64,000 nucleotides of DNA, from assembly GCA_003864495.1 (NCBI GenBank), contig ML133395.1:560332-624331 (forward strand), read 5' to 3'. The DNA is from Nemopilema nomurai. Taxonomy: Eukaryota; Cnidaria; Scyphozoa; Rhizostomeae; Rhizostomatidae. The number at the start of each line of letters is the position of its first letter. Within the stretch, counting starts at the first letter, position 1. Below are positions 22,485-35,090 of the stretch, piece by piece. The notes beneath the pieces are model-generated. The model was not told the DNA's origin. It was given only the letters and a program-made list of their open reading frames with translations, and ran no database searches. Position numbers and translations under genes: made by a program.

Positions 22485-23340
22485 ACCAAATAGTTGGATA
22501 TCTTGTCTTGACAAGCCTTGTTGGCTGCATCGATCACTCGCATTTTTAATGGCTTTTTTGCTTTCTGCGTAGACCAACCCAACATTAAAATGAGCATACC
22601 TATAGCTTAAATGGTTACTGATTGTTTCAGCTTAACCATAACTGTGATCTGAAGGTTTCCGTCCAGAAACTCTGAAACATGTGGTGGGTTGGCTTGGTAA
22701 CATTTAGAGAAGCTTTTTAATACTGTGGTTCTGTAATGCATGCAAAATAAGTTTTGAAAGAAGCAACTTGAGACTTGTCTTTGAACACTGTGAATATTAG
22801 TTTTTATTGGGAAGTGAAGAAAGCATTATATTCTAAAATGAAGGCTCAACCTATTTATCATAACCTGTGTCAGGCTCAACCTCTTTTCTGTTAGGTAAAG
22901 TTAAATTTTTAACACACTGTTTTCATAAAACCAGCAGTTCTGGACTCTTTGTTAGCAATGAAATGTGTGGAATTCAAATTGAATAGTGACTTAGAAAGTT
23001 TTCCATCCAATCTGACAAAAGTGAATTTTGGGGCACTTTTTGAAACACTTTCTCACCCAGCTTCTCGCTATTTGCTTTAAGAGATGTGAATAAAGTTCTC
23101 ATTCCTATCATTCTTGGACCAGATTTCTAAAATTTCAGCAAAGTTTGGTATTGTTGTGAAGACAAACAATTTCAAAAAACTAAATTCCCTGAAAGCTATC
23201 AATCTAGGACTTGATTTTGATATTTAACTATTATTTTTAACCAGCATTAAAACAATTTACCATGTGTTGATGTTGAATTGATGTAAAACAAAGTTTAAAT
23301 TCTGCATTCTCAATAAAAAGGTAGTTTTAATTTATTTTCA
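22485..23340. other. H1-H3 spacer, proximal part, unit 2
   Basis: Noncoding; aligns with 8798-9600 but carries a 30-40 bp stretch (near 22900-22940) missing from unit 1. Confidence 0.6.
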
Positions 23341-25110
23341 TTCCCAGTTTTTAGTAAATTTCATCAAGAGTTGTGAAGGGAGCTTCTTTTGCTATCATTT
23401 CATCAAATCAACCAATACTTTCATCATATGTCCAGTGATGTAAAAGAAAGTTAAAACGCTGTAGTAATCCCAAATGGCAAGCAGTTTTATAGTTTGGTTT
23501 GATACTTTTTGAGGTTTTCATCAAGATTTGCATAGGAAGCTTCTTTTAGTAGAATCATTCCAAAATCAACAACAAGCAATTCATCATATATTGGTGTTGT
23601 TTGATGTAAAACAGTCCAGTGAAAATAGTCCATTTCCATAAAACAAGCATTGTTTTATTCTTGGGTTTTATAACTTTTTGAGATTGTTCATCAAAAGATG
23701 TAAAAGAAGCTTCCTCCTCTATCATTATTGAGGGAAAAGTTAAGCATTTCATTATATGATAGTGTTGTTTGATGTAAAATAAAGTGAAAACATTGTATTC
23801 CAATAAAACAAGCAGTGTTTTATTACGACTTATTACCTTTCTTTGATTTTTCACCAAGTCTTGACTCATCATTCTAGACTCAATAACCTAGGATTTCTTT
23901 GTACCTTTATGCAGTTTGATGTAAAATGAAGTGAAAACACTATATTTCCATGAAATAAGCAAGGTTGCACTTGGGTTTGATAACTTTTTTATGGTTCTTT
24001 ATAAAGGGTTTTAGAGTAAGCTTCTGTTGTAATCATGCCAAAAACAACAATCAAACAGTTTGTCATATGATTGTGTTGTTGATTCAAAACAAAGTTAAAA
24101 TTCTGTATTCTTATTAAGCATTTTGATTTGATTTGGATTCCTAGTGTTGGGTGATTTTCATCAAGAGTTGTAAAGAAAGCTTACTTTGCTATCATTCCAG
24201 AATCAATAATCATACATTTCTTCATATGTTGGTGCTATTTGCGGGTAAAATAAGAAGAACTGTAGTTCCATAAAGCAAGCAGTGTTCTACTTAAGTTTGA
24301 TAACTTTTGTAGTTCTTCTTCAGGACATGGAAGGAATTCTTCTTTTTAAGTCACTCTTGATTCAATAACCAAATATTTAGTGATATAAAAGTGGCTTTTT
24401 ATGTAAAACAAAATGAAAATACTGCCTTCCCAGAAATCAAGTAGTATTATTCTTGGGTCTGACAATTTTTGAAGATTCTCTATCTATACTCAAGCACTTC
24501 TTCATATGAAAGTGCTCTTTTTTGTAAAACAGAATGAAAATGCTGAATCTCCATAAAACAAGAAGTTTTTTCTTGGGTCTGACAACTTTTTGATGTTCTT
24601 CTTCAAGACATGCAAAGCCAGCTTCTTTGATATCATTCCAGAATCCATAATTAAGCAAAATTCACCATTGATAGTGTTGTTTGATTTAAAGCAAAGTTAA
24701 AATTATGTATTCTTATCAGACAAGCAGGTTTGATTTGATTTGGATTCCTAGTGTTGGGTTATTTTCATCAAGAGTTGTAAAGGAAGCTTCTTTTTATGTC
24801 ATCTCATAATCATCAATCAATGTTTCTATCATATGTTGGTGTTCTTTGATACAAAACAGAGTAAAAACACTGTTTTCACATAAACAAACAGTGTTTTACC
24901 TGGATTTGATAATTTTGTTGGGTTAACTCAAAACTTTTAAAGGAAGCTTTTTGCTATCATTCCAGAATCAACAATAAAACAGGTAATCACAACTTGGTCC
25001 AGTTTGGTGTAAAACATCATAAAAATGATAAATTCCAATCAAACAAGAGGTATTATATTTGGGTTTGATATTTTTTGAGATTTTCATCAAGAATTGTAAC
25101 AAAAAGTGTT
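23340..25110. repeat. ~158-bp repeat array, H1-H3 spacer, unit 2
   Basis: Same family as unit 1, about 11 monomers. It ends earlier than unit 1, just after a CATCAAGAATTGTAAC monomer start that fuses to the H3-proximal spacer. Confidence 0.8.
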
Positions 25111-25859
25111 AATATTACACAAGAGGGTTGAAGGAGCCCGCCATTCCATCATTTTCAAATGAGTTTTCTACCAATTAAATTTCGACCAAATTTGTCTGCA
25201 TTGCATTGTGATATGTAAAAGATGTTTTCTTACTGTTTGTGCATTACGCAGAGAAGGCTTCAATGAAGAGTTTTCTCCATCCCATCATTTCAATATCCTT
25301 TTCTTAATTCTAAACAATTTACCACGTGTTGATAAGAAATGTAAGACCTGGTTTTGACTTGAAAATGTCGGCACCAGTTTACCCGTAAGACACACCTAGT
25401 CATACTACATTCACGAAATATCTGACCTAAAATGATTTTTCTAGAACGTAAAAAGGGGCAGCTGTATCGCGTTGTTTATGTAATGGAGACAACTTTAGAT
25501 TTCATTTTGAGAACAGTTGCGTGGATTTACAAAAGAAAGGTAGATGCAGTTTTTCAGAATAATGTGTCTGTTAGCATTATAGATAGAAGTTAACTAGGGG
25601 CTTTCGGAAACCCTCTAATCAGAGTAACTCATTAGCGTTGCCAAAAGAATACTAGCTATAAAGAATATAAATAATATCAACTTTGACTAATTAGTAAACT
25701 GTAAGATGAAGTTTTTTCGAAATTAAATGATTCAATTTAGCAATTTTATATTGTGCTTTATACTTTGGTAGGTTTTGTACATGAATGCATAGGCGGAAAT
25801 CTATAGAGAATATCGCTGTGTGTAATGGGATAGAGAAACATCGTTTCTGGCGTCGTGGT
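25111..25859. other. H1-H3 spacer, H3-proximal part, unit 2
   Basis: Conserved noncoding sequence; no gene is seen. Confidence 0.6.
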
Positions 25860-25875
25860 GGTTTTTAAAAAAACC
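25860..25875 (-). terminator. Histone 3'-end stem-loop of H3, unit 2
   Basis: Minus strand GGTTTTTTTAAAAACC, 46 nt past the stop. Confidence 0.9.
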
Positions 25876-25921
25876 GTTTTAAACGAAATCTCATCCGTCA
25901 AGATGTGATGGAGTGAGTTGC

Positions 25922-27354
<1,433 letters not shown>

Positions 27355-27419
27355 ATTCATGTTGCTGGTCCTTCCTGTCCGGCAATCAACATTCGTCCAA
27401 GTGCAGCACGCAGAAAAAC

Positions 27420-27435
27420 AGCTTTTTTAAAAGCT
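27420..27435 (+). terminator. Histone 3'-end stem-loop of H4, unit 2
   Basis: AGCTTTTTTAAAAGCT plus ACCAAAAATG. Confidence 0.9.
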
Positions 27436-28141
27436 ACCAAAAATGCCAAAGTTGCCTGATTTGGGCCTCGTAGCTTCACACGATTTCAAATTTTGGTTTC
27501 CTGCTTTACGTTCAGTAGCTACATTTCGTCAATTTATACTTCTACCCGTTGATTCGTTTGAAATTACCGAATCTGGTCCTGCATATTGCCTTGTTGTACG
27601 TTATGCCAGTAGATTCAGGGGCGGATCCAGCAATTAGTCAAATTTTCCTTCCTTTACAGAAAACATGAAACAAGCCCGTTTATAGTCACATAATGTGTCG
27701 GGTCAGTTATTGCTAAACTTGATTCTAAATTACTCCATCGTATCGTTGAGGAATTTTTTCCTTATTTGTCAGAGGTTCAACTGTCAATCGTCGTTCATAG
27801 TTGCCTGTAGGTAGAAAATAATTCACTTAGCAGACTATATTGAGATATATATTGGCTTTTCGGGATTGAGTTTGCGATACCAAGACCAACAACTACTTTT
27901 TCTACAAATTGCCACGGATTTTAGTTTGGAGCACTGGGGCTGATGAGCTCGCCCAATACCGACCCTAAAATGCCCAATATGAAGTAAACATAACAACAAC
28001 GAGAAATGTCGAAAAAATGTACCGGCACAAGTATGGAGGAAGGAAAACCTCGTAAACCAGTAACTAGAAATTGGTATTCTATGAGTAAGTAAGAATGTCG
28101 TGTGTGTCACAAGAAGGTAAACCAATTTTAGCATCTTTGGT
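27436..28141. other. Short H4-H2A spacer, units 2-3
   Basis: Begins like 13941 onward, then joins directly to H2A-proximal sequence, so the ~158-bp array is missing. It holds a 20-bp insert starting CAGGGGCGGATCCAG at 27616, absent from the homologous site near 39541. Confidence 0.65.
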
Positions 28142-28157
28142 GGTTTTTAAAAAAACC
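28142..28157 (-). terminator. Histone 3'-end stem-loop of H2A, unit 3
   Basis: Minus strand GGTTTTTTTAAAAACC. Confidence 0.9.
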
Positions 28158-28201
28158 GTTTTTCAATGCAAAGATAACCAGAGATGGCCAACCGAAGCGA
28201 C

Positions 28202-28585
28202 TTATGATTTGGCGGCCTTCGTCTCAGTCTTCTTTGGAAGAAGCACTGCCTGAATGTTGGGCAAGACACCACCCTGTGCAATGGTGACTCCACTCAGCAA
28301 CTTGTTCAACTCCTCGTCGTTCCTGATGGCGAGCTGCAAGTGACGAGGGATGATTCTTGACTTCTTGTTGTCTCTTGCTGCATTGCCAGCCAACTCCAAG
28401 ATTTCTGCAGACAGATACTCGAGTACGGCTGCCAAATAGACGGGAGCCCCAGAGCCAACTCGCTCGGCATAGTTGCCCTTCCTCAACAATCGGTGGATAC
28501 GTCCGACTGGAAACTGTAATCCAGCTCTGGATGTCCTAGATCTCGCCTTAGCCTTGGCTTTTCCACCTTTTCCACGTCCAGACAT
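28202..28585 (-). CDS. H2A: Histone H2A, unit 3
   Basis: Intact, protein identical to the other four H2A copies. It pairs with the first intact H2B of the window, so the H2A/H2B half of this unit is fully functional in sequence. Confidence 0.98.
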   Translation of the reverse strand: MSGRGKGGKAKAKARSRTSRAGLQFPVGRIHRLLRKGNYAERVGSGAPVYLAAVLEYLSAEILELAGNAARDNKKSRIIPRHLQLAIRNDEELNKLLSGVTIAQGGVLPNIQAVLLPKKTETKAAKS

Positions 28586-28922
28586 GATTGCTATAATAAT
28601 AGATTTTCTTAAACGAGTTGACTTGACTGCGAAAGTGCAAGGGAACGATTGCTAGTAGTACCCGCCAAAAGCAACATTTCAAAGCGGCATTCATTCGAAA
28701 CGCGCCAATCGTCGCCTGCTCGAGTCGGCCATTTCGACGAACCAGGCGAAGACAGCCAATCGGCTGCGACCCTGGTCGGTCACGCGGTCTTCGGGCTCAT
28801 TCTCGATGGCGAGGCGAGCTGGACTCAAATAAAGCAAGCGTGCCTTGGCGCCAAACCATCAAACCGAACTTGCTTGTCTCGAATCGAGAGTTGAGTGAAT
28901 TTTTAAGAGAAAAGTCGCAAAC
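28586..28922. promoter_or_regulatory. Bidirectional H2A/H2B promoter, unit 3
   Basis: 337 bp with both CCAAT boxes and GGCGCC; differs from unit 1 at a handful of positions. Confidence 0.75.
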
Positions 28923-29330
28923 ATGTCTGACGCCCCAGCTAAAGGAGGAAAACAGGCCCCGAAGGTCGCCAAGAAGGGAGAGAAGAAAGCAGGAGTTGGT
29001 AAAAAGGGTGGCAAGGCCGGCTCAGGAGAAAAGAAAAGGACGAAGAAGCGCAAGGAAAGCTACTCTATCTACATCTACAAGGTGCTCAAACAAGTCCACC
29101 CTGACACAGGAATTTCCAGCAAGGCCATGAGCATCATGAACTCGTTTGTCAACGACATTTTCGAGAGGATCGCTCAAGAAGCCTCGCGACTTGCCCACTA
29201 CAACAAGAAGGCGACGATCACTTCGAGGGAAATCCAGACATCTGTCCGACTTCTCCTTCCCGGTGAACTTGCCAAGCATGCTGTCAGCGAGGGCACCAAG
29301 GCCGTCACGAAGTACACGTCCAGCAAGTAA
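28923..29330 (+). CDS. H2B: Histone H2B, unit 3
   Basis: Intact reference copy: 135 residues. A basic N-tail (about 38 residues, ending [15 protein letters not shown]) precedes the histone fold [38 protein letters not shown] and [19 protein letters not shown]. The C-terminal helix [20 protein letters not shown] carries the conserved ubiquitylation lysine in AVTK. The tail is longer than the vertebrate form and has no SPKK repeats of the sea-urchin sperm type. It dimerises with H2A. The ATG lies 336 bp from the H2A start on the other strand. Confidence 0.98.
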   Translation: MSDAPAKGGKQAPKVAKKGEKKAGVGKKGGKAGSGEKKRTKKRKESYSIYIYKVLKQVHPDTGISSKAMSIMNSFVNDIFERIAQEASRLAHYNKKATITSREIQTSVRLLLPGELAKHAVSEGTKAVTKYTSSK

Positions 29331-29392
29331 ACTACCTGACCTGCCCTGGAGAGTTTGGTTCATTCTGCTCTCAAACGGTCGACATAAAAAAC

Positions 29393-29408
29393 AGCTTTTT
29401 TAAAAGCT
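29393..29408 (+). terminator. Histone 3'-end stem-loop of H2B, unit 3
   Basis: AGCTTTTTTAAAAGCT plus ACCAAATTC. Confidence 0.9.
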
Positions 29409-29849
29409 ACCAAATTCGCCAATTTTTTCCTCAACCTCGAACACACACGACCAATTGTTTACCATTTTATTTTTTCAACATTTTGTTTTAACTTAAGCGA
29501 GTGAGAGTGCCATCGCCCAATTTTGTTATCAAAAACACTATCGAAACCCTCAGAATGAAAGCCATTTAGTGAGAAACTATAGGCCGATGTTATTGAGGAG
29601 TGCTGCCCTCATGTAAGAGACTGATTTTAAATTTGGTATTTTCAGGATCCTTATTTGATTATTCCAAATATACATCAAGCATGAACTCTTTTATACCGAA
29701 CCCTGATTGTTCTGCCAACCCTCAATATTCTCAAATTTTTTACCTAACCTAATATTTTTCTTAAATCATTCCTGCCCAACACAAAAACTCTTGATAAAAA
29801 TCTCGAAGAAGCATACCAAATTTTTAAAGCTGAAATAGTATCCATAATA

Positions 29850-29985
29850 CAGGGCCTCCGAAAAAGGGGGTGCCACGGCCCCCGCACTTTTTTGTAAAAC
29901 AATAGAGCTTTTCTAAATATCTTTTGCCATGATTGTTAAAATCTTCATTGGCCCCTCCACTTTCCAACCTGCGTCGGAGCCCCTG
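29850..29985. mobile_element. 136-bp MITE, unit 3
   Basis: Cleanest copy: TAATA at 29845-29849 and again at 29986-29990 flank the element, while unit 1 has a single TAATA at 2168-2172. This supports a 5-bp target duplication. Confidence 0.85.
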
Positions 29986-30358
29986 TAATACATGAAACCT
30001 TTCAGCCCTTTTCCCTGATAAATGCACTTTTAATGAAAAGCAAATTTCACTGTTTTTAGAAAAACTAGTTTCTACTTTGTGGAGGCAATCGGTATCTGCG
30101 TGATGGTTATTTCATTTGCAATTTAAGTTCATTTGATCACCCAAAAAGATATTTTATACTTACAAAGAACACACAAAACTAAGCTAAACGAACAAACATG
30201 ATAGGTAATTTTGGATAACCACCTTCATTTATCCCATCAATCAAAATACAACTTATTTAGAAATTGGGATAGTCCCACACAATTACAAGGCCAACATGAT
30301 TTTATATGATACATGATACAAAGCCGTGTGCATAAAATCAAATTCAGTTTATTTTGTC

Positions 30359-31554
30359 CAGGGGCGTAAATATTGGGAGTGGGAGGGGGTGTTGCCCAAC
30401 CCAACATTTTGTCGGGCAAACGACAGACAAGATGTTCGCAAATCCGTAACTGTCGGGTAAAATCTTTCAGTCTACCGATATCTTCAAAGACTCGCTGGGT
30501 ATATCGTATCGGTATACTGTTAAACTTTGAGTCCTTCTTCGTCAATATTTCGAGTAAATCTATTTGGAGTGACTCGCAGCCTAAACGCCTATTAGCTAAC
30601 CACTCTTGAAAACTGGCGTCGGTTCTTTGCGACCCAGTAATACATTTTTCAACATGATTTTTTCTGAATGAGTCCAGCACCAGCATCATTGGCCTAGCCA
30701 CCTGGATGCCGCAACAATTTTACCAGTGTCTGGACGACGAAACCCAAATGGCTCATTTTCGAAGGAACTTTGATAAAATCATCTGCTGTAAGTAGTCGCT
30801 CATCCTCATTGCCATTCCAATATTTTACGAAAAAAAGTTAACACGACTGAACTGCAGCTTTTCTACGTAAATTGATCTAATAATACCCGTTTTCTCTTTT
30901 ACAAGAAACCTAGATTGGGTCCTATTACTAAAAGTTTCTTAATTTTTCACTAGTTTCTAGTACTAAAAGTTTCTTATTTTTAGATAAACATCAAATTTTG
31001 CTCCTTCCCTTGTATATTAATTGTATTAAGTTTATGACCCAACAGTAAGATTTGATATTGTATCTTTTTTCATTATTCTTATGGAAACAGGGGTACTTTT
31101 TATCGAGACACCCGGTACAGTGTGCTTTGATTCTTTTATTATTTTCGTATTGTTACCGAGACACCCGGTACTTATTATTTTCCTGCTCAGAAAGTCAGCT
31201 TTATTTTTTGGAGTTTCTTAAAATATTGATTTAGTTCTAAAAGTTTCTTAAAATTCGGGGCCTTAGTACTAGTCTTCCTATAAACCGATTTCTTATCATA
31301 AAAGAAACGTGTAAACACTGATTGACATATGAAGAGCAAGGCATTGACTTGTAGTTCAAAGGTTAATACAAAAACTAAACAAAAATACGTAAAAATATCA
31401 GAAATTACAAATGCAACAAATTTCATAACTGTTTTAAAACATGAAATCACCGCGAAGGCTTCTCCCATAACAGATCCATAACATTTTAGTCGGTCACAGT
31501 GGGCAAAAATTATGTACCCCCCTCCCAAAAAGAAAAATACTAGTTACTCCCCTG
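30359..31554. mobile_element. Old non-autonomous hAT-like element, unit 3 copy
   Basis: Same ends as the other copies but shorter through scattered deletions. A 154-codon minus-strand frame (30237-30701) is open here only because of such deletions; units 1, 2 and 5 have stops. Confidence 0.7.
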
Positions 31555-32009
31555 TCTTTGTCTCCTTTCAACATCAAGAAAAGTAACCCTTTCCCTTCAT
31601 TTACAGGTGAAAAATGTTAAAATGTTATAATTTAAAATGCCCATGTTCACTGTTCAAAATGAGTGCTGATTTCCAAATTTCAATTTGTGAATTTCAAATT
31701 TTCAAACAATTATGCATTACGATATATTCCTTGTGCAAATCGTCAGATTTTTCAAAATCAGCTTCGTTTGGCCTTTTCGAAGTTTGTAACGACAGATAAC
31801 TGCATCTAGAGTTGTGCTTCCTCAATCCGAATTTCAACTTAATTTTTCACGCCCACGAGCTTCGAAAAGCTTGCACAGTCTGTTCAGCAAGCCACTGTTT
31901 GAAAGTCTCCAAAACATCCATCCATTATCATTTTCGAAGCATGCAGAGGAAGGAAACAAATCTAGTTTAACGTGGAACGTAAGTATTTCATGTCAGAAAC
32001 TTATTTTGA

Positions 32010-33200
32010 GTTGAAGGCTTAAGGATCCTTATAGGATGATTCCAAACAAACATTAAACATAAACTCATTTTAAGAATACCTACATTTTGCCAAGCCTCAA
32101 TAATCTTTACATTTTTTAGCCTAGCCTAAATTATTCTTAAATAATTCTTGCCCAACACAAATTCGTGAAAAGAATTTCACCAAGAAGCATACAGATTTAT
32201 TAGTCTTTCAATTTTAATCATAATTCAAGAAAGCTTTTAGCCTCTTTCCTTGATTAATGCTCTTTTAATGTAAATCATAACTGGCTGTTTTGAAGAAAAT
32301 TAGTTTCTAATTTCTGTATCCGTTTGATGGTTATTTCACTCAGTTTCAGTTTTATTTTAAAAATACCACTGGATGCATACATTTGTTGAGATCAGAAACA
32401 ATCAGGCTTAAAAGTATAAACAATTTAAGAGAAGTTAACTAATATAAACATAATAGAAAAAATCAAAAGTAGAGGAGAAACAAGCTAGCACTGTTTCACT
32501 TGCAATGTTAGTTAATTTGTTCACCCAACAAATTTTCAATGCTTCCATAGAACACACAAAACTAAACTAAACGAATGAACTTGACATGTAATTCAGGATA
32601 AGCACTTTCATTTATCCATCAAATCAAAATTACATTTTATTTAGAAATCGGAATAGTCCCACACAATTACAAGGCCAACATGATTGAATATATACAAAGC
32701 CGTGTGCATCAAATCGAAATCAGTTTATTTTGTCTCCTTTCAACATCAAGAAAAGTCACCCTTTCCCTTCAGCCTTTCACATTCGCGAGTAACATCTCTC
32801 CTTCATTTACAGGTGAAAAATGTAAAAATTTATCAGTTTAAAATGCCAATGTTCACTGTTCAAAATGAGTGTGGACTTCCAAATTTCAATTTCATGAATT
32901 TCAAATTTTCAAAATTATGCATTACGATCTTTTTGTGCAAATCGTCGATTTTTAAAAATCGTCGTTTTGCCTTTTCGAACTTTGTAATGACAGATCATAA
33001 CTGCCATCTAGAGTTGTGCTTCCTGAATCCGAATTTCAACTTAATTTTTCGCGATCCAAGAGCTTACGAAAGGCTTGCACAGTCTGTCCAGCAAGCCACT
33101 GTTTTAAAGTCTCCAAAACACCCATCCATTATCATTTTCGAAGCATGCCGAGGAGGAAACAAATCTAGTTTAACGTGGAACGTAAGCATTTCTCGACAAC
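32010..33200. repeat. Spacer duplication copy B, unit 3
   Basis: Homologous to 20205-21430, including the exon-like block at about 32812-33180. The long plus-strand frame across it (32684-33265) is not maintained in units 2 and 5. Confidence 0.65.
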
Positions 33201-33299
33201 GCAAAACGATGTGGAGAATTGCGCTCATAGGCATTACCTCTACCCCTCAAAAAGCATCTTTATGAAGAATTAATACATAGAGAGTTTTATTTCGATACT

Positions 33300-33544
33300 T
33301 TGAATAATCTTTTTGCGTTATTTCAATGACTATGTGCCAATTAAAGTAGGCAAAGAAGCACAACATCGACGGCCATTTTGGCCTGAGCAGTCAGCGGTCA
33401 CGTGTACTTTTGGCGCCTAGATGCAAAATGATTTTGAATCGTTGACCAAAAGTGAAGGAGGGCATCCAGTTTTGTGTCGCAGTTGCGAAGAACTTTACGT
33501 TAGATTGTCGAACCATTTGCTCATTTCCAAAAAAAGCCATCGTT
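33300..33544 (+). promoter_or_regulatory. H1 promoter, unit 3
   Basis: CCAAT, CACGTG and TTTGGCGCC are all present. Confidence 0.7.
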
Positions 33545-34174
33545 ATGGATTCATCTGCGGCGTCACCTAAGAAAACCAAAAAGGCAGCAGCACCCAAGAA
33601 GCCGGCTGCTCATCCTGCATACAAGGACATGATCGCGGAGGCAATCAGAAGCCTGAAGGAAAGAAACGGCTCGTCGAGGCAAAATAGCCAAGTATTTGCA
33701 GGCTAATTACAAAGGCCTTGGTGATGAGAGCGCTTTGAAGAGAAACCTGAAGGCTTCCTTGAAGAAACTTGTCGCATCGGGCTCACTCGTGCAGACGAAG
33801 GGGTGGGAGCTTCGGGGTCGTTCAAACTACCTGTCGCCGCGAAGAAAGCAGCAGCAGAAAAGAAGCCGGTCGCAGCAAAGAAAGCTGTGAAAAAGCCAGC
33901 AGCACAGGCTAAGAAGAGTACGCAGGCTAAAAAGGCCAGTACCAGCTCAGTGAAGAAGAGTCCCGCGAAAAAGAAGGCAACGACAGCGAAGAAAGCAACT
34001 GGTGCTAGCAAGTCCCCCAAGAAGCCCAAAGCTAAAGTAGCCAAGAAACCAAAGGCTGCTGCAAGCAAGAAGGCTTCGGTGGCTGGAAAGAGCAAACCGA
34101 AAAAGGCTGCAGCTAAGAAGACGGCAAAGTCACCTGCTGCAAAGAAATCCAAGGCCAGCAAGTCGAAGAACTGA
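33545..34174 (+). pseudogene. H1: Linker histone H1 with compensating frameshifts, unit 3
   Basis: Two bases are missing near 33681 (GAGGCAAAATAG for GAGGCAGAAAATAG) and one G near 33800 (GAAGGGGTGGG for GAAGGGGGTGGG). Net loss is three bases, so the C-tail returns to frame. As written, about 40 residues of the globular domain are out of frame and the first frame stops early. Both lesions sit in a region rich in small deletions, so consensus error is the simplest reading. Confidence 0.85.
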
Positions 34175-34229
34175 GGGCTCAGTTCTCCAGACATGTTCGT
34201 CTTAGTGCGCCATCCTGTCCATGCAAAAC

Positions 34230-34245
34230 AGCTTTTTTAAAAGCT
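34230..34245 (+). terminator. Histone 3'-end stem-loop of H1, unit 3
   Basis: AGCTTTTTTAAAAGCT plus ACCAAAT. Confidence 0.9.
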
Positions 34246-35090
34246 ACCAAATAGTTGGATCTTGTCTTGACAAGCCTTGTTGGCTGCATCGATCACTCGC
34301 ATTTTAATGGCTTTTTTGCTTTCTGCGTAGACCAACCCAACATTAAATGAGCATACCTATAGCTTAAATGGTTACTGATTGTTTCAGCTTAACCATAACT
34401 GTGATCTGAAGGTTTCCGTCCAGAAACTCTGAAACATGTGGTGGGTTGGCTTGGTAACATTTAGAGAAGCTTTTTAATACTGTGGTTCTGTAATGCATGC
34501 AAAATAAGTTTTGAAAGAAGCAACTTGAGACTTGTCTTTGAACACTGTGAATATTAGTTTTTATTGGGAAGTGAAGAAAGCATTATATTCTAAAATGAAG
34601 GCTCAACCTATTTATCATAACCTGTGTCAGGCTCAACCTCTTTTCTGTAGGTAAAGTTAAATTTTTAACACACTGTTTTCACAAAACCAGCAGTTCTGGA
34701 CTCTTTGTTAGCAATAAAATGTGTGGAATTCAAATTGAATAGTGACTTAGAAAGTTTTCCATCCAATCTGACAAAAGTGAATTTTGGGCACTTTTTGAAA
34801 CACTTTCTCACAGCTTTCGATTTGCTTTAAGAGATGTGAATAAAGTTCTCATTCCTATCATTCTTGGACCAGATTTCTAAAATTTCAGCAAAGTTTGGTA
34901 TTGTTGTGAAGACAAACAATTTCAAAAAACTAAATTCCCTGAAAGCTATCAATCTAGGACTTGATTTTGATATTTTACTTATTTTATAACCAGCATTAAA
35001 ACAATTTACCATGTGTTGATGTTGAATTGATGTAAAACAAAGTTTAAATTCTGCATTCTCAATAAAAAGGTAGTTTTAATTTTTTTCATT
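34246..35090. other. H1-H3 spacer, proximal part, unit 3
   Basis: Noncoding; nearly the same as unit 2 apart from small deletions. Confidence 0.6.

Larger units (their letters stand above)
29630..31990. repeat. Spacer duplication copy A, unit 3
   Basis: Homologous to 17820-20200, with many 1-4 base deletions relative to units 2 and 5. Contains the MITE, the old CAGGGG element and one exon-like block (about 31607-31979). Confidence 0.7.

Noticed and set aside
32684..33265. 193-codon plus-strand frame over spacer copy B in unit 3
   Set aside because: Open only in unit 3, where small deletions remove stops; the corresponding frames in units 2 and 5 are interrupted.
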